From: Companilactobacillus farciminis KCTC 3681 = DSM 20184
GTDB lineage: Bacteria > Bacillota > Bacilli > Lactobacillales > Lactobacillaceae
DNA: 64,000 nucleotides
Direction of reading: 5' to 3'
NCBI RefSeq assembly: GCF_002706745.1
Contig: NZ_CP017702.1
Span: forward strand, 496,001 to 560,000
Below are positions 51,040-59,211 of this stretch, piece after piece. Below the pieces are notes generated by a model that saw only the letters and a program-made list of their open reading frames with translations, was not told the origin of the DNA and did not search any database. Within the stretch, counting starts at the first letter, position 1, and each line of letters begins with the position of its first letter. Made by a program: the position numbers and the translations under genes.

Positions 51040-51071
51040 TATAATTTATATATGAATGATTGCTCATATAT
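51040..51071 (+). promoter_or_regulatory. -10 box and operator of the metal ATPase gene
   Basis: TATAAT (51040-51045) is followed by the inverted repeat ATATATGA (51048-51055) and TCATATAT (51064-51071) with an 8-nt gap, at the expected transcript start. It resembles CzrA/SmtB operators. The -35 box is weak (TTGAAA with a 20-nt spacer). Confidence 0.5.
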
Positions 51072-51110
51072 TCAAATGAACATGTAAACCTTTTTAAGGA
51101 GGATAACTCG

Positions 51111-53030
51111 ATGAAATCATACGATGTCCAAACTGATTACAAAGCAAAAAATAAAGTCAAACGAATAAAAAATGAGTTTAGCAAAGAAACTAAGTTTACC
51201 ATTATTCGTTTGTTAATATCTTTTATCTTACTACTATTAGGCTCAAGTTCGCTGGTAACGAATCCAATTAATGTTATTTTGTTGGTCGCCGCGTACTTAG
51301 TCATCGGTAGTCGGATTGTTTATAAAGCCATTCGTAATATTTTCCACGGTGAAATTTTTGACGAGAACTTCCTGATGAGTATCGCCACGATCGGTGCCAT
51401 CATTTTGGGAGAGTATCCCGAAGCGATTGCCGTCATGTTGTTTTACGAATTAGGAAATGTTTTCGAAGATATTGCTGTCAACCGTTCCAAGAAGTCAATT
51501 TCTGCACTATTAGAAGTTAAACCTAATTTTGCAATGTTAAAAATCGACAACAAAATGAAAAAAGTCGACCCTAATACGGTTCAAATCGGACAAATTATCG
51601 TCGTTCGTCCTGGAGAAAAAATCCCTTTGGATGGAACAGTAGTTTTGGGTAGCTCATCAGTTGATACGTCAGCTTTGACCGGGGAATCGATGCCCCAAAA
51701 TATTCAAGTTGGCGACACGGCCTTGAGTGGATCAATCAATCAAAATGGAACGCTACAAATCAAAGTTACCAAGGTTTATAGTGATTCGACCGTTGCTAAG
51801 ATTTTGGATCTAGTACAAAATGCCAGCAGCAAAAAGGCCGGTGCCGAGAAGTTCATTACTAAATTTGCCAAGATCTACACACCAATCGTCGTAGCTTTGG
51901 CCGTCATGTTGGCTGTGATCCCACCACTAGTTATGCAGGGAGCTTGGAACATTTGGATTTACCGTTCGTTGATTTTCCTAGTAATTTCTTGTCCATGTGC
52001 CTTGGTCATCTCGGTGCCATTGAGTTTCTTCGGAGGAATCGGTGCCACATCTAAGCAGGGAATCTTGGTCAAAGGTAGCAATTACCTAGAAGCCTTGAAC
52101 AAAGTCGATACCGTTGCTTTTGACAAAACTGGAACTTTAACTCGTGGAAAATTCGCCGTGGTCAAAGTCGCTCCAGTTGCCGGTATCACCAAAGACCAAT
52201 TGTTACAAATGGCCGCAAGTGTCGAAAAGAATTCAACTCATCCGATTGCTAGTTCGATTCAAAGCGCTTATACAGGTAAAATTTTACCAATTGAAAACGC
52301 CACTGAATCTGCTGGTCACGGTTTGACTGCCGAAGTGGATGATCAAAGAGTCATCGTTGGTAATGCCAAATCAATGCGTGAATCTGGGGTCAATTTCGTC
52401 GAATCAACTGCTGTCGGAACAATCGTCTATGTGGCAGTCGGCAAGAAATTCTGGGGTCACATCGTGATTGCGGACGAACTCAAGACTGATGCTCAAAAAG
52501 CCATTCACTTGTTGCACAATCGTGGAATCAAGCAAACGGTCATGTTGACAGGGGATAATGAAAAAGTCGGCCACTCGATTGCTAAAAAGCTCAAAATGAG
52601 TGGAGTTTACACTAATTTATTACCAGAAAACAAAGTTTCAATCGTTAATAAGTTGTTGAAGAAGTCTCACCAGACAAATCATAAAGTAGCTTTCGTTGGT
52701 GACGGAATCAATGATACGCCAGTCCTAGCAACAGCTGACATCGGTTTTGCCATGGGTGGATTAGGATCAGATGCGGCCGTTGAAGCTGCGGATATCGTCA
52801 TCATGGGCGATGAACCATCCAAAGTAGCCAAAGCAATGAAAATTGCCAAACGCACCCGTCAAATCGTCATCCAAAATATTTCCTTTGCGTTAATAATTAA
52901 AGTTCTCTTCTTATTAATGGGAGCTTTGGGAATGGTTGATATGTGGCAAGCAGTTTTCGCCGACGTTGGTGTTACTCTGATTGCGGTATTAAACGCCATT
53001 CGTTTACAATTAATAAATTTCGATAAGTAA
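51111..53030 (+). CDS. Heavy-metal P1B-type ATPase (Zn/Cd/Co exporter, CadA/ZntA-like)
   Basis: A 639-residue pump with eight membrane helices, no N-terminal HMA metal-binding domain, and a Lys/Asp-rich N terminus instead. Core motifs are intact: SALTGES (actuator TGES), SCPCAL in helix 6, DKTGTLT (phosphorylated Asp), STHPIAS (HP locus) and GDGINDTP. CPC and late helix features fit Zn/Cd/Pb export from the cytoplasm. It is divergent from an ArsR repressor with a zinc site. The start follows AAGGAGGATAAC; an upstream in-frame ATG at 51060 is inside the operator. Confidence 0.9.
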   Translation: MKSYDVQTDYKAKNKVKRIKNEFSKETKFTIIRLLISFILLLLGSSSLVTNPINVILLVAAYLVIGSRIVYKAIRNIFHGEIFDENFLMSIATIGAIILGEYPEAIAVMLFYELGNVFEDIAVNRSKKSISALLEVKPNFAMLKIDNKMKKVDPNTVQIGQIIVVRPGEKIPLDGTVVLGSSSVDTSALTGESMPQNIQVGDTALSGSINQNGTLQIKVTKVYSDSTVAKILDLVQNASSKKAGAEKFITKFAKIYTPIVVALAVMLAVIPPLVMQGAWNIWIYRSLIFLVISCPCALVISVPLSFFGGIGATSKQGILVKGSNYLEALNKVDTVAFDKTGTLTRGKFAVVKVAPVAGITKDQLLQMAASVEKNSTHPIASSIQSAYTGKILPIENATESAGHGLTAEVDDQRVIVGNAKSMRESGVNFVESTAVGTIVYVAVGKKFWGHIVIADELKTDAQKAIHLLHNRGIKQTVMLTGDNEKVGHSIAKKLKMSGVYTNLLPENKVSIVNKLLKKSHQTNHKVAFVGDGINDTPVLATADIGFAMGGLGSDAAVEAADIVIMGDEPSKVAKAMKIAKRTRQIVIQNISFALIIKVLFLLMGALGMVDMWQAVFADVGVTLIAVLNAIRLQLINFDK

Positions 53031-53035
53031 AACAA

Positions 53036-53067
53036 AAACTGATTCCAATTGTGGAGTCAGTTTTTTT
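53036..53067 (+). terminator. Terminator of the ATPase gene
   Basis: AAAACTGA and TCAGTTTT pair with inner CC/GG around AATT-type loop, then a T-run. Confidence 0.75.
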
Positions 53068-53108
53068 AGTTATAGATATGTGTATGGGGTTGTAGCAACC
53101 TAATAATG

Positions 53109-53477
53109 TTAATCAAGCATACTAATAACCTCAATTTTATTTTGTTTTAAATCAATTTTACAGCGCATATGTTTATTACATCTAGAATCAAAAGCCGTTA
53201 CTTCAACATGATGTGCGTCTTTATATTTAAAATCACTTAGTCTTGCTGGAATATTTTGCTGCTTGAATAGTAGAACAACTAAACGTTCATAGTTAGATGG
53301 ACTAACAGGTATACCATTCTTTTTGATATATTTTTTAAAGCCTTTTGTATTTTTCTCTTTTGTAACTCTAGCAATTTCTCTTTCATATCTTCTGTGGACA
53401 GCTTCTTTAGAAATATCTTCACCATTAGCGTAAGGTGAACCATAAATTGATCCATGTCCAGTTCTATTCTTAGGCAT
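53109..53477 (-). CDS. Hypothetical protein, 122 residues
   Basis: A basic, Lys/Arg-rich protein starting MPKNRTGHGSIYGSPYANGED, with a helical middle (KEAVHRRYEREIARVTKEKN) and a beta-type end (HHVEVTAFDSRCNKHMRCKIDL, then KQNKIEVISML). No signal peptide or membrane segment is present, and I recognise no family. A role in nucleic-acid binding is possible from charge only. It is monocistronic and near the toxin-like region, which gives an accessory flavour. Confidence 0.55.
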   Translation of the reverse strand: MPKNRTGHGSIYGSPYANGEDISKEAVHRRYEREIARVTKEKNTKGFKKYIKKNGIPVSPSNYERLVVLLFKQQNIPARLSDFKYKDAHHVEVTAFDSRCNKHMRCKIDLKQNKIEVISMLD

Positions 53478-53705
53478 CAGAAAACCTCATTTATAATTAG
53501 TTGATACCATTTTATCATTGATATATCAACGTTTTATAAAAGAATTATTCTATTTAAAAACAAATATATAAATTAGGAAATTCATCAGAAATTAAATATA
53601 CTAACTGTATAGTCATGCACTCTTGGGTAGCTCCCAAGTTGGCTTAGTCAGAATGTTGAGTAGAGCAACGCCCCTCGTTTATTCCAGAAGATGGAGGTGT
53701 CTGCT

Positions 53706-53832
53706 ATGTCATTCGGAAAAGTTTGGAGTGTGTGTGGTGCAAACCGCTTTTGTAGTGTATATCTTTGCAATTGCTTTCGAGCATTTTGCAAATGGTATCG
53801 CGATAATCAAAAAAGCTAACCGAGAAGGTTAG
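53706..53832 (+). pseudogene. Decayed holin-like type I toxin gene (candidate)
   Basis: A strong site GGAGG precedes ATG at 53706, but that frame gives a 37-residue Cys-rich peptide unlike a toxin. The next frame (53737-53832, GTG start) encodes a 31-residue peptide with hydrophobic core FVVYIFAIAFEHFANGIAII and tail KKANREG, the shape of holin-like toxins. One shifted base early on would join the strong start to this frame. The CCCCTC...GGAGG leader hairpin and antisense RNA fit a type I toxin locus of lactobacilli. It is likely inactive now. Confidence 0.4.
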
Positions 53833-53905
53833 CTAATCTCCAAATCTATTCCATCTGATGTTTGAAGTCATGGGACCACGACTCCCATGGCTTCTTTTCG
53901 TTTAC
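53809..53905 (-). ncRNA. Antisense RNA overlapping the toxin 3' end (candidate antitoxin RNA)
   Basis: A minus-strand promoter at 53940-53912 should start an RNA near 53905. It would end at AGCTAACC/GGTTAGCT followed by TTTTTT (53834-53809). The roughly 97-nt RNA includes a CATGGGA/TCCCATG hairpin complementary to the plus-strand terminator and the toxin's last codons, as in type I toxin-antitoxin pairs. Confidence 0.5.
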
Positions 53906-53906
53906 A
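53864..53906 (+). terminator. Terminator of the toxin-like transcript
   Basis: GAAGTCATGGGA pairs with TCCCATGGCTTC (one wobble pair) around a 7-nt loop, followed by TTTTCGTTT. Confidence 0.7.
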
Positions 53907-53911
53907 AAGGT

Positions 53912-53940
53912 ATTATATCCAAAAGAATTAATTTTATCAA
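53912..53940 (-). promoter_or_regulatory. Strong sigma-A promoter for the antisense RNA
   Basis: On the minus strand TTGATA (53940-53935), exactly 17 nt, and consensus TATAAT (53917-53912). Confidence 0.7.
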
Positions 53941-53950
53941 TCAAATAAAG

Positions 53951-53985
53951 ATCCGAAGCTAAAATTATTCAGCTTCGGATTTTTT
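53951..53985. terminator. Bidirectional terminator
   Basis: ATCCGAAGCT and AGCTTCGGAT form a perfect 10-bp stem. The stop codon of the antitoxin-like gene lies in the loop, and T residues follow on the plus strand. Confidence 0.8.
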
Positions 53986-54123
53986 GTTGTCATTATTTTT
54001 AGGAAGGCAGACGATTGTTCCGTCGTAACCTTGATACATTTCATATTCTGTTGCCATTGGGTGGATGGTACTAGGAATGGTTATTACTTGCTCGCCATTG
54101 ATTGCTTTAACTTTGACTGACAT
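53965..54123 (-). CDS. MazE/PemI-like (AbrB-fold) antitoxin, orphan
   Basis: A 52-residue protein beginning MSVKVKAINGEQVITIPS, a swapped-hairpin AbrB/MazE strand pattern, followed by a Met/Tyr-rich segment (MATEYEMYQGYDGTIVCL) and a charged tail. It is like the short PemI/MazE-type antitoxins of lactobacilli, which bind their own promoter and a MazF/PemK RNase. No toxin gene follows; the frame ends in a terminator. The start lies about 10 nt after AAAGG. Confidence 0.6.
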   Translation of the reverse strand: MSVKVKAINGEQVITIPSTIHPMATEYEMYQGYDGTIVCLPKNNDNKKSEAE

Positions 54124-54209
54124 GATTACACTACCTTTCGCACCAAGTTAGTAACATAAAAATAACACGTTTCTGGAGTGAAAGAAAGTTTTAGATAGTG
54201 TTTTCGGAT

Positions 54210-55547
54210 TTATTTACCAGGCAAAATATTAATAATATAAAGCAATAAGATAAAGACAAAGAACAAGATATACATAATAGGAGTAACTTCCTTACGGCGA
54301 CCAGCGGCCCACATTGTTAGAGGGTAGAACAAGATACCAAAGGCGAAACCGTAAGAGATGTTATAAGTCAAAGGCATACCAACGATCGTTAGAAAGGCTG
54401 GCATGGCGATTTCAAATTTAGTCCAGTCGATTTGTTTCATTGATTGAGCCATCAAAATACCAACGATGATCAAAACTGGAGCGGTAACGTTAGTAGTTAC
54501 GATGGACAAGAGTGGTGAGAAGAACATTGAAATAGCAAACATTGCACTGACGACTAGAGCTGTTAGACCAGTACGACCACCAACGGCGATACCAGCAGAA
54601 GATTCAACGAAGGCAGCGGTTGGAGTAGTACCCATGACAGCACCACCAAGCATTGAAATGGAATCAGCCATCAAAGCCTTACCAATACGAGGCATTTTGT
54701 TATCTTTCATGAAGCCAGCTTGTTCAGCCAAACCGATCAAAGTACCGGCTGTATCGAAGAATGCTACCAATAAGAAGACTAAGACGACCGCCCAAAGTTG
54801 TGGGTTAGCGAGATCAGGCATGTGAGCAACCCCGACACCAAAGGTTGGTTTCATACTAGGAATAGTTGAGATGATTTGTTTTGGAAGTGGAATTAATTTC
54901 GTAATTAAGCCAATGATAGTTGTCAAAACCATACCGATGAAGATTGAACCGGGAACTTTTTTGGCCATCAACAAACCAGTTGCGACTAGTCCGAAGATTG
55001 TTAGCCAAGTTGTAGGAACAGTCAAAGAACCCATTTCTACCAAAGTAGATTTACTTGCTGTGACTAAGCCACCACCTTGTAAACCGACAAAGGCGATGAA
55101 CAAACCGATACCAGAAGCCATAGCTAATTTTAAGTCATGTGGAATAGAATCGATGACTAATTCACGTAATTTTAATACAGAGATCAATAAGAATAAAATA
55201 CTGGACATGAATACTCCGGCCATTGCTGTTTGCCAAGGAATACCCATAGCGAGAACTACTGAATAAGTAAAGAAGGCATTGTCACCCAAACCTGGGGCGA
55301 TGGCGATTGGATAGTTAGCGAGTAGAGCCATCAAGACGGAACCTAAAATTGCAGAAAGAGCAGTAGCAGTGAAGACGGCACCTTTATCCATTCCGGCAGC
55401 CCCTAAAACTTGCGGATTGACGAATAAAATATAAGCCATTGAAACGAACGTTGTTAAACCAGCTAACACTTCACGACGAACAGTTGTATTAGCTTCCTTG
55501 AGATGAAATAGTTTTTCCATGAAACTGAGATTTGGATCTGATTCCAT
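54210..55547 (-). CDS. NCS2-family purine permease (AzgA/PbuG type)
   Basis: A 445-residue membrane protein with about twelve to fourteen helices: VRREVLAGLTTFVSMAYILFVNP, then APGLGDNAFFTYSVV, DTAGTLIGLAEQAGF and GTTPTAAFVESSAGIAVGGRTGLTALV, all marks of the AzgA group of guanine/hypoxanthine/adenine transporters. It should import purine bases with protons. A PurBox upstream suggests control by PurR. The ribosome site is GGGGG. No purine riboswitch was found in the leader. Confidence 0.9.
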   Translation of the reverse strand: MESDPNLSFMEKLFHLKEANTTVRREVLAGLTTFVSMAYILFVNPQVLGAAGMDKGAVFTATALSAILGSVLMALLANYPIAIAPGLGDNAFFTYSVVLAMGIPWQTAMAGVFMSSILFLLISVLKLRELVIDSIPHDLKLAMASGIGLFIAFVGLQGGGLVTASKSTLVEMGSLTVPTTWLTIFGLVATGLLMAKKVPGSIFIGMVLTTIIGLITKLIPLPKQIISTIPSMKPTFGVGVAHMPDLANPQLWAVVLVFLLVAFFDTAGTLIGLAEQAGFMKDNKMPRIGKALMADSISMLGGAVMGTTPTAAFVESSAGIAVGGRTGLTALVVSAMFAISMFFSPLLSIVTTNVTAPVLIIVGILMAQSMKQIDWTKFEIAMPAFLTIVGMPLTYNISYGFAFGILFYPLTMWAAGRRKEVTPIMYILFFVFILLLYIINILPGK

Positions 55548-55647
55548 GATATTAACCCCCTGAGGTTTTATTGTTTACTTCATAAGTATTACAGATATTA
55601 TGAGAAAATACAACTAAAAGACGATTAATAATAAAATTATATCAAAT

Positions 55648-55660
55648 ATTGTTCGGATTT
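55648..55660 (-). promoter_or_regulatory. PurBox upstream of the purine permease
   Basis: On the minus strand AAATCCGAACAAT fits the Gram-positive PurBox AWWWCCGAACWWT at all positions. A TATAAT -10 box follows at 55641-55636. Confidence 0.6.
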
Positions 55661-55728
55661 ATATTTATTTAAGCCAAGAAAAAAGCATCTCACAAACCAG
55701 ATTGCAAAATACTTTTCTAAAAGACAAA

Positions 55729-56370
55729 CTATCTAAAAACTTCTTCAGCTGGAGTGTCACCACTAGCAAAAGTGTATTCTTTTTTGATCGTAGCTGGATT
55801 TTCAATAATCAAAGCTAAAGCCTTGGCAACGTCAGCTCGGGGAATCGAACCGGATTCATTTGGACCTAACAATTGAATTTTGCCTGTGCCGTCATCGTTA
55901 GTTAAAGCACCGGGATGAATGATCGTGTAATCTAAACTCGTGCCACGTAAATGGTCGTCAGCGTAATGTTTAGCGGTCATGTAAGGTCTGATACCAGTAG
56001 CGTCCCATTTGTCGCGGTCGTCACTGAATAGAGAACTGACCATGATGTAACGCTTGATATTATTGGCTTCAGCGACCATCATCGTTTTGATAGCACCGTC
56101 GAGGTCGATTTCCATAGTTAAAGCATCGCTTGCACCACCAGCACCGGCAGAGAAGACGATGACATCAGCACCACTTTCTTCAATAGATGCACTGATTTCG
56201 TCTAAAGATGCGGTCAAATCAATGTATTGTGTTTCAATGTTGTTTTCGTTGTAGGCCTTGATTTGTTCTTGACTACGCAATCCAGCAACAAAGTCGATGT
56301 TTCTCGATTGTAATTCTCCAATTAATAGGTGTCCGACATTTCCGTGAGCACCAATGATAAGAACTTTCAT
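55729..56370 (-). CDS. NAD(P)-binding atypical short-chain dehydrogenase (NAD(P)H-binding family)
   Basis: A 213-residue Rossmann-fold protein. It starts MKVLIIGAHGNVGHLLI with the G-x2-G-x2-G dinucleotide loop. ADVIVFSAGAGGA, RYIMVSSLFSD and TIIHPGALTNDDGTG follow, and IPRADVAKALALIIENP closes the fold. It resembles the YwnB/YhfK group; substrate unknown. The start ATG follows AAGGAGG by 11 nt; an in-frame TTG 9 nt upstream is too close to that site. It is divergent from the flavodoxin-type reductase gene. Confidence 0.85.
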   Translation of the reverse strand: MKVLIIGAHGNVGHLLIGELQSRNIDFVAGLRSQEQIKAYNENNIETQYIDLTASLDEISASIEESGADVIVFSAGAGGASDALTMEIDLDGAIKTMMVAEANNIKRYIMVSSLFSDDRDKWDATGIRPYMTAKHYADDHLRGTSLDYTIIHPGALTNDDGTGKIQLLGPNESGSIPRADVAKALALIIENPATIKKEYTFASGDTPAEEVFR

Positions 56371-56483
56371 ATAGTTCAAAACCTCCTTATTTAACCATAC
56401 TGTAGCAACAATTTTTTGATAATGCTAGTCTTTTGTATCTTATATGTGTGTATACTAAAATTAATAAAAAGGGGAGGGTATAT

Positions 56484-57245
56484 ATGAAGATATTAGGAAT
56501 ATTAGCCTCGCATCAGGAACATGGATTGAACGCCAAAATGCTATCTGAAGTTTTAGACAATGTTAATCCTGGTGTCGAAACTGAAACTATCTATTTAGAA
56601 AATTACGATATAACTCCGCATAAATATCATGAAAAAAATGCTGTTTTGGATGAATTATCGCAAAAATTGATGGACAGCGACGTCTGGGTCTTCGCGGCAC
56701 CAACTTATTTTCGTGAATTATCTGGTGTCTTGAAGAATTTCTTCGATTGTATGCGACCAAAACTAGTTTATTTCAAAGAAAATGGTGACACGATCCCCGG
56801 ACAATTCAAGAATAAGCATTATTTGAGCATCAGTTCTTGCTACGTTTCAACACTAGAGAACTTTTTGACCGGTGTGACTGACGAAAGTTTCAAGACGATT
56901 GATCGAGTTATGTCAGCTGCTGGCGTGATCAAAGTTGGCGAGATAGTTTTGCCGAATACTTTTGGGATGAAAGAAATCCCTAATAATAAGAAAGAACTGT
57001 GTCACAAGTATGCAAAAAAGATATCTGTCAAAAAGAGAAAGGATGATTCAACTGTGAAAAGATATATTCAATTATTCTTCATGATTGCAGTAATGGCATT
57101 AATTACAATGGGGATTCAATTACCACTTCAAAACTGGATCGGCACTAACTTCTGGTTGAACTATGTCAGCTTTACAGTGATATTCTTCGTCTTGTTGGCT
57201 TGTATCTTGCACTTCATGACCTTTGTAAAGCATCGTCGGCGTTAA
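56484..57245 (+). CDS. NADPH-dependent FMN reductase-like protein with C-terminal membrane domain
   Basis: A 253-residue protein. Residues 1-175 form a flavodoxin-like FMN reductase domain: MKILGILASHQEHGLNAKML (phosphate loop region), then DVWVFAAPTYFRELSGVLKNFFDCM, the flavin-binding turn. A basic linker leads to two membrane helices (about 191-211 and 221-243). It would be a membrane-tethered quinone or flavin reductase. Such a tail is unusual for this family. The start at 56484 follows GGGGAGGG; an earlier in-frame start has none. Confidence 0.78.
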   Translation: MKILGILASHQEHGLNAKMLSEVLDNVNPGVETETIYLENYDITPHKYHEKNAVLDELSQKLMDSDVWVFAAPTYFRELSGVLKNFFDCMRPKLVYFKENGDTIPGQFKNKHYLSISSCYVSTLENFLTGVTDESFKTIDRVMSAAGVIKVGEIVLPNTFGMKEIPNNKKELCHKYAKKISVKKRKDDSTVKRYIQLFFMIAVMALITMGIQLPLQNWIGTNFWLNYVSFTVIFFVLLACILHFMTFVKHRRR

Positions 57246-57259
57246 ATTAGGCATTAAAA

Positions 57260-57295
57260 AAAGGCAGTCAAACGGCTACCTTAGTTTTTTTTATT
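57260..57295. terminator. Bidirectional terminator
   Basis: AAGGCAG pairs with CTACCTT (one wobble pair in one direction) with A and T runs on each side, between the convergent reductase and tpx genes. Confidence 0.65.
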
Positions 57296-57788
57296 TTACT
57301 AATTCATTTAGTTGACCGAGAACCTTATCATAGCTAGGTTCATCAGTTTGAACAGGTACGATTTCGGAATAGATGATTTCACCATTCTTATCAACGACCC
57401 AAACGGAACGAGCTAAAATGTTAATGTCTCTGATCCAAATCTTTGATTTCTTACCGAAGTCATGGTCGATATCGGATAACATGACCATATTCTTAACACC
57501 TTCAGCAGCACACCAGTGAGATTGTTCTTCCGGAGTGTTAGTTGAAATAGTAACGAAGTTGATTTCTGAATGTCCGTCAACCTCTTCGTTGAAATGCTTA
57601 GTTTGCACGCTGCAGACACTAGTATTGATATTTGGAACAACGCTGATAAGTAGAGGCTTGTCTAAGAAACTGCTCAACTTGACCTCGTTGTTATCTTTAT
57701 TTAGAACAGTAAAATCAGGGAACTTTTCACCTACAGTCAAAGGATCACCATAAGTAGTAATTGTTTGTCCCTTAAAATCTAAATCCAT
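57291..57788 (-). CDS. tpx: Thiol peroxidase
   Basis: A 165-residue Tpx-type peroxiredoxin. The peroxidatic Cys59 is in NTSVCSVQTKHFNEEV and the resolving Cys93 in SHWCAAEG, the standard pair of this family. It reduces peroxides with thioredoxin in the cytoplasm. The start at 57788 follows AAAGG; an in-frame GTG three codons earlier overlaps it. Confidence 0.93.
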   Translation of the reverse strand: MDLDFKGQTITTYGDPLTVGEKFPDFTVLNKDNNEVKLSSFLDKPLLISVVPNINTSVCSVQTKHFNEEVDGHSEINFVTISTNTPEEQSHWCAAEGVKNMVMLSDIDHDFGKKSKIWIRDINILARSVWVVDKNGEIIYSEIVPVQTDEPSYDKVLGQLNELVK

Positions 57789-57881
57789 ACAAATCACACC
57801 TTTCTATTCGAACTAAATTTATTATAAATGACCGTTAATCAAAAACCCAGAAATTAGACTGGGGAGACAAGGAATATAGCC

Positions 57882-58394
57882 ATGAATTTAATAGGAAATA
57901 AAATAATTATTCGAGATTTTCAAAAAAAAGACTTTCCTGAATTCTTTGAATTGGTATATGACAAAACTAACCATGATTTAGCCGGATTAGAATATACGAC
58001 CGACGAAAATTTTGCCCACAGTTTATTAGAAATGTATCAAAGACGAGACGGTGCCTTCGTAATTGCCAAAAAAGACACTGATCAGATGGTCGGAATAGTG
58101 GAAATGAATAAGCGTGGCGAAAGTGGCGACTTGCTGTTGACTAGGGAAGTAGGATTCGTAGTTAATAGGAAGTTTCGCAAACAAGGCTTCGCCAAAGAGT
58201 CAGTTCAACTGTTGATTAAGTACGGATTCAACGATTTGAACTTGACCGAGATCTGGGCATCAAGTGAAAAAGATAACCAAGCACCACAGAATTTATTGGA
58301 ATCATTAGGGTTTAAATACATTTATGAAGTCAATCAAGCGCTTCCATACGCAATGCAGTCGAATCTGGTCAAATACTACCTTTTGAAGAAATGA
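57882..58394 (+). CDS. GNAT family N-acetyltransferase (RimJ/RimL-like)
   Basis: A 170-residue acetyltransferase with RDFQKKDFPEFFELVYDK at the start, GIVEMNKRGESGDLLLTREVGFVVNRKFRKQGFAKESVQLLI (acetyl-CoA loop Q/R-x-x-G-x-A) and the EIWASSEKDNQAPQNLLESLGF end typical of the RimJ/RimL group. The target is unknown. The ribosome site is AAGGAA. Confidence 0.83.
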   Translation: MNLIGNKIIIRDFQKKDFPEFFELVYDKTNHDLAGLEYTTDENFAHSLLEMYQRRDGAFVIAKKDTDQMVGIVEMNKRGESGDLLLTREVGFVVNRKFRKQGFAKESVQLLIKYGFNDLNLTEIWASSEKDNQAPQNLLESLGFKYIYEVNQALPYAMQSNLVKYYLLKK

Positions 58395-58508
58395 TTCACT
58401 TCTTGTAAGAAATTCTTAACAATTTCGGACTAGTTATGAGGTAGACAGATGGTACTATACAAAGCGTAAGGAGAAAACAGACAGACTTTTGATGAAGAGG
58501 TTTTTTAT

Positions 58509-59207
58509 ATGAAAAAAAGAATGAGAACTAGAAAAAGTCTCAATGTCAAAAAGCGAGTAGTCGGTTTCTTCGCAATTGCCGTTATATTGTTGGGTGTGAT
58601 TGGAGGATTTGGTCTTACACATGTAATCGCCGAATCCAACAGCACGACAGGAGGTGGCGCTGACAGGTCAGCACCGGTTGCGGTAGTCGCCAGTAAGTCA
58701 GATGACACTGAATCCAGCTTAGGTGGCGGTGGTGGTGGTTCCAACGGATCAGTATTAATAAATAGTGATAATACCGGTACAAGTACTGGTACTGAGGCTA
58801 AGACTAAAGATACTGATTTCGTTCCTTCGGTGAATATCAATAATATGTCTTCATACCCACAAACGGGAGATGCGCATGACAGATTCAACTTAGGTCCCAA
58901 AACTATGTCAGCGGATCTCACATATCCTAAAGTAGCCCCAAATTCTCGTATTCCAGTTGACTTTGATCAAAATACAACCCCAATTCAAGCCGGGAAGTAT
59001 GTCGTCAAAGGTGCGGCTCGAAGTGGGAAGGCTACTTGGACGTTCCACAAAACTTATACCATCACCCAAGATCAGGCTAATGACATTAACAAGCGTTGTA
59101 AGGGTCTGATCTATAATAAGACAACGACTTATATTTTAATCGTCTGCGTCTTAGTATCGTTGATTTTCCTAATTTTCTGGGCAATATGGCATTCAGGTAG
59201 GAGTTAA
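58509..59207 (+). CDS. WxL-locus membrane protein with two membrane segments, unknown family
   Basis: A 232-residue protein. An N-terminal signal anchor lies at about 20-42 after a very basic start, then a Gly/Ser-rich segment with a run of six Gly (about 72-77), an internal SYPQTGD at about 117-123, a folded region, and a C-terminal membrane helix at about 202-226. It is encoded directly before the DUF916/DUF3324 protein and the lectin-WxL protein, so it is probably part of the same surface complex. It is not a standard sortase substrate, as the LPxTG-like motif is internal. I recognise no named family. Confidence 0.6.
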   Translation: MKKRMRTRKSLNVKKRVVGFFAIAVILLGVIGGFGLTHVIAESNSTTGGGADRSAPVAVVASKSDDTESSLGGGGGGSNGSVLINSDNTGTSTGTEAKTKDTDFVPSVNINNMSSYPQTGDAHDRFNLGPKTMSADLTYPKVAPNSRIPVDFDQNTTPIQAGKYVVKGAARSGKATWTFHKTYTITQDQANDINKRCKGLIYNKTTTYILIVCVLVSLIFLIFWAIWHSGRS

Positions 59208-59211
59208 AAGT

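Noticed and set aside
53623-53705. Longer N terminus for the holin-like frame
   Set aside because: It runs through the leader hairpin and the strong GGAGG site; only the last 31 codons look like a peptide.
54466-55266. Two plus-strand frames opposite the purine permease
   Set aside because: Shadows of a membrane-protein gene with clear family motifs.
58505-58921. 138-codon minus-strand frame opposite the first WxL-locus gene
   Set aside because: Low-complexity Pro/Leu translation of Gly/Ser-rich coding sequence, no ribosome site.
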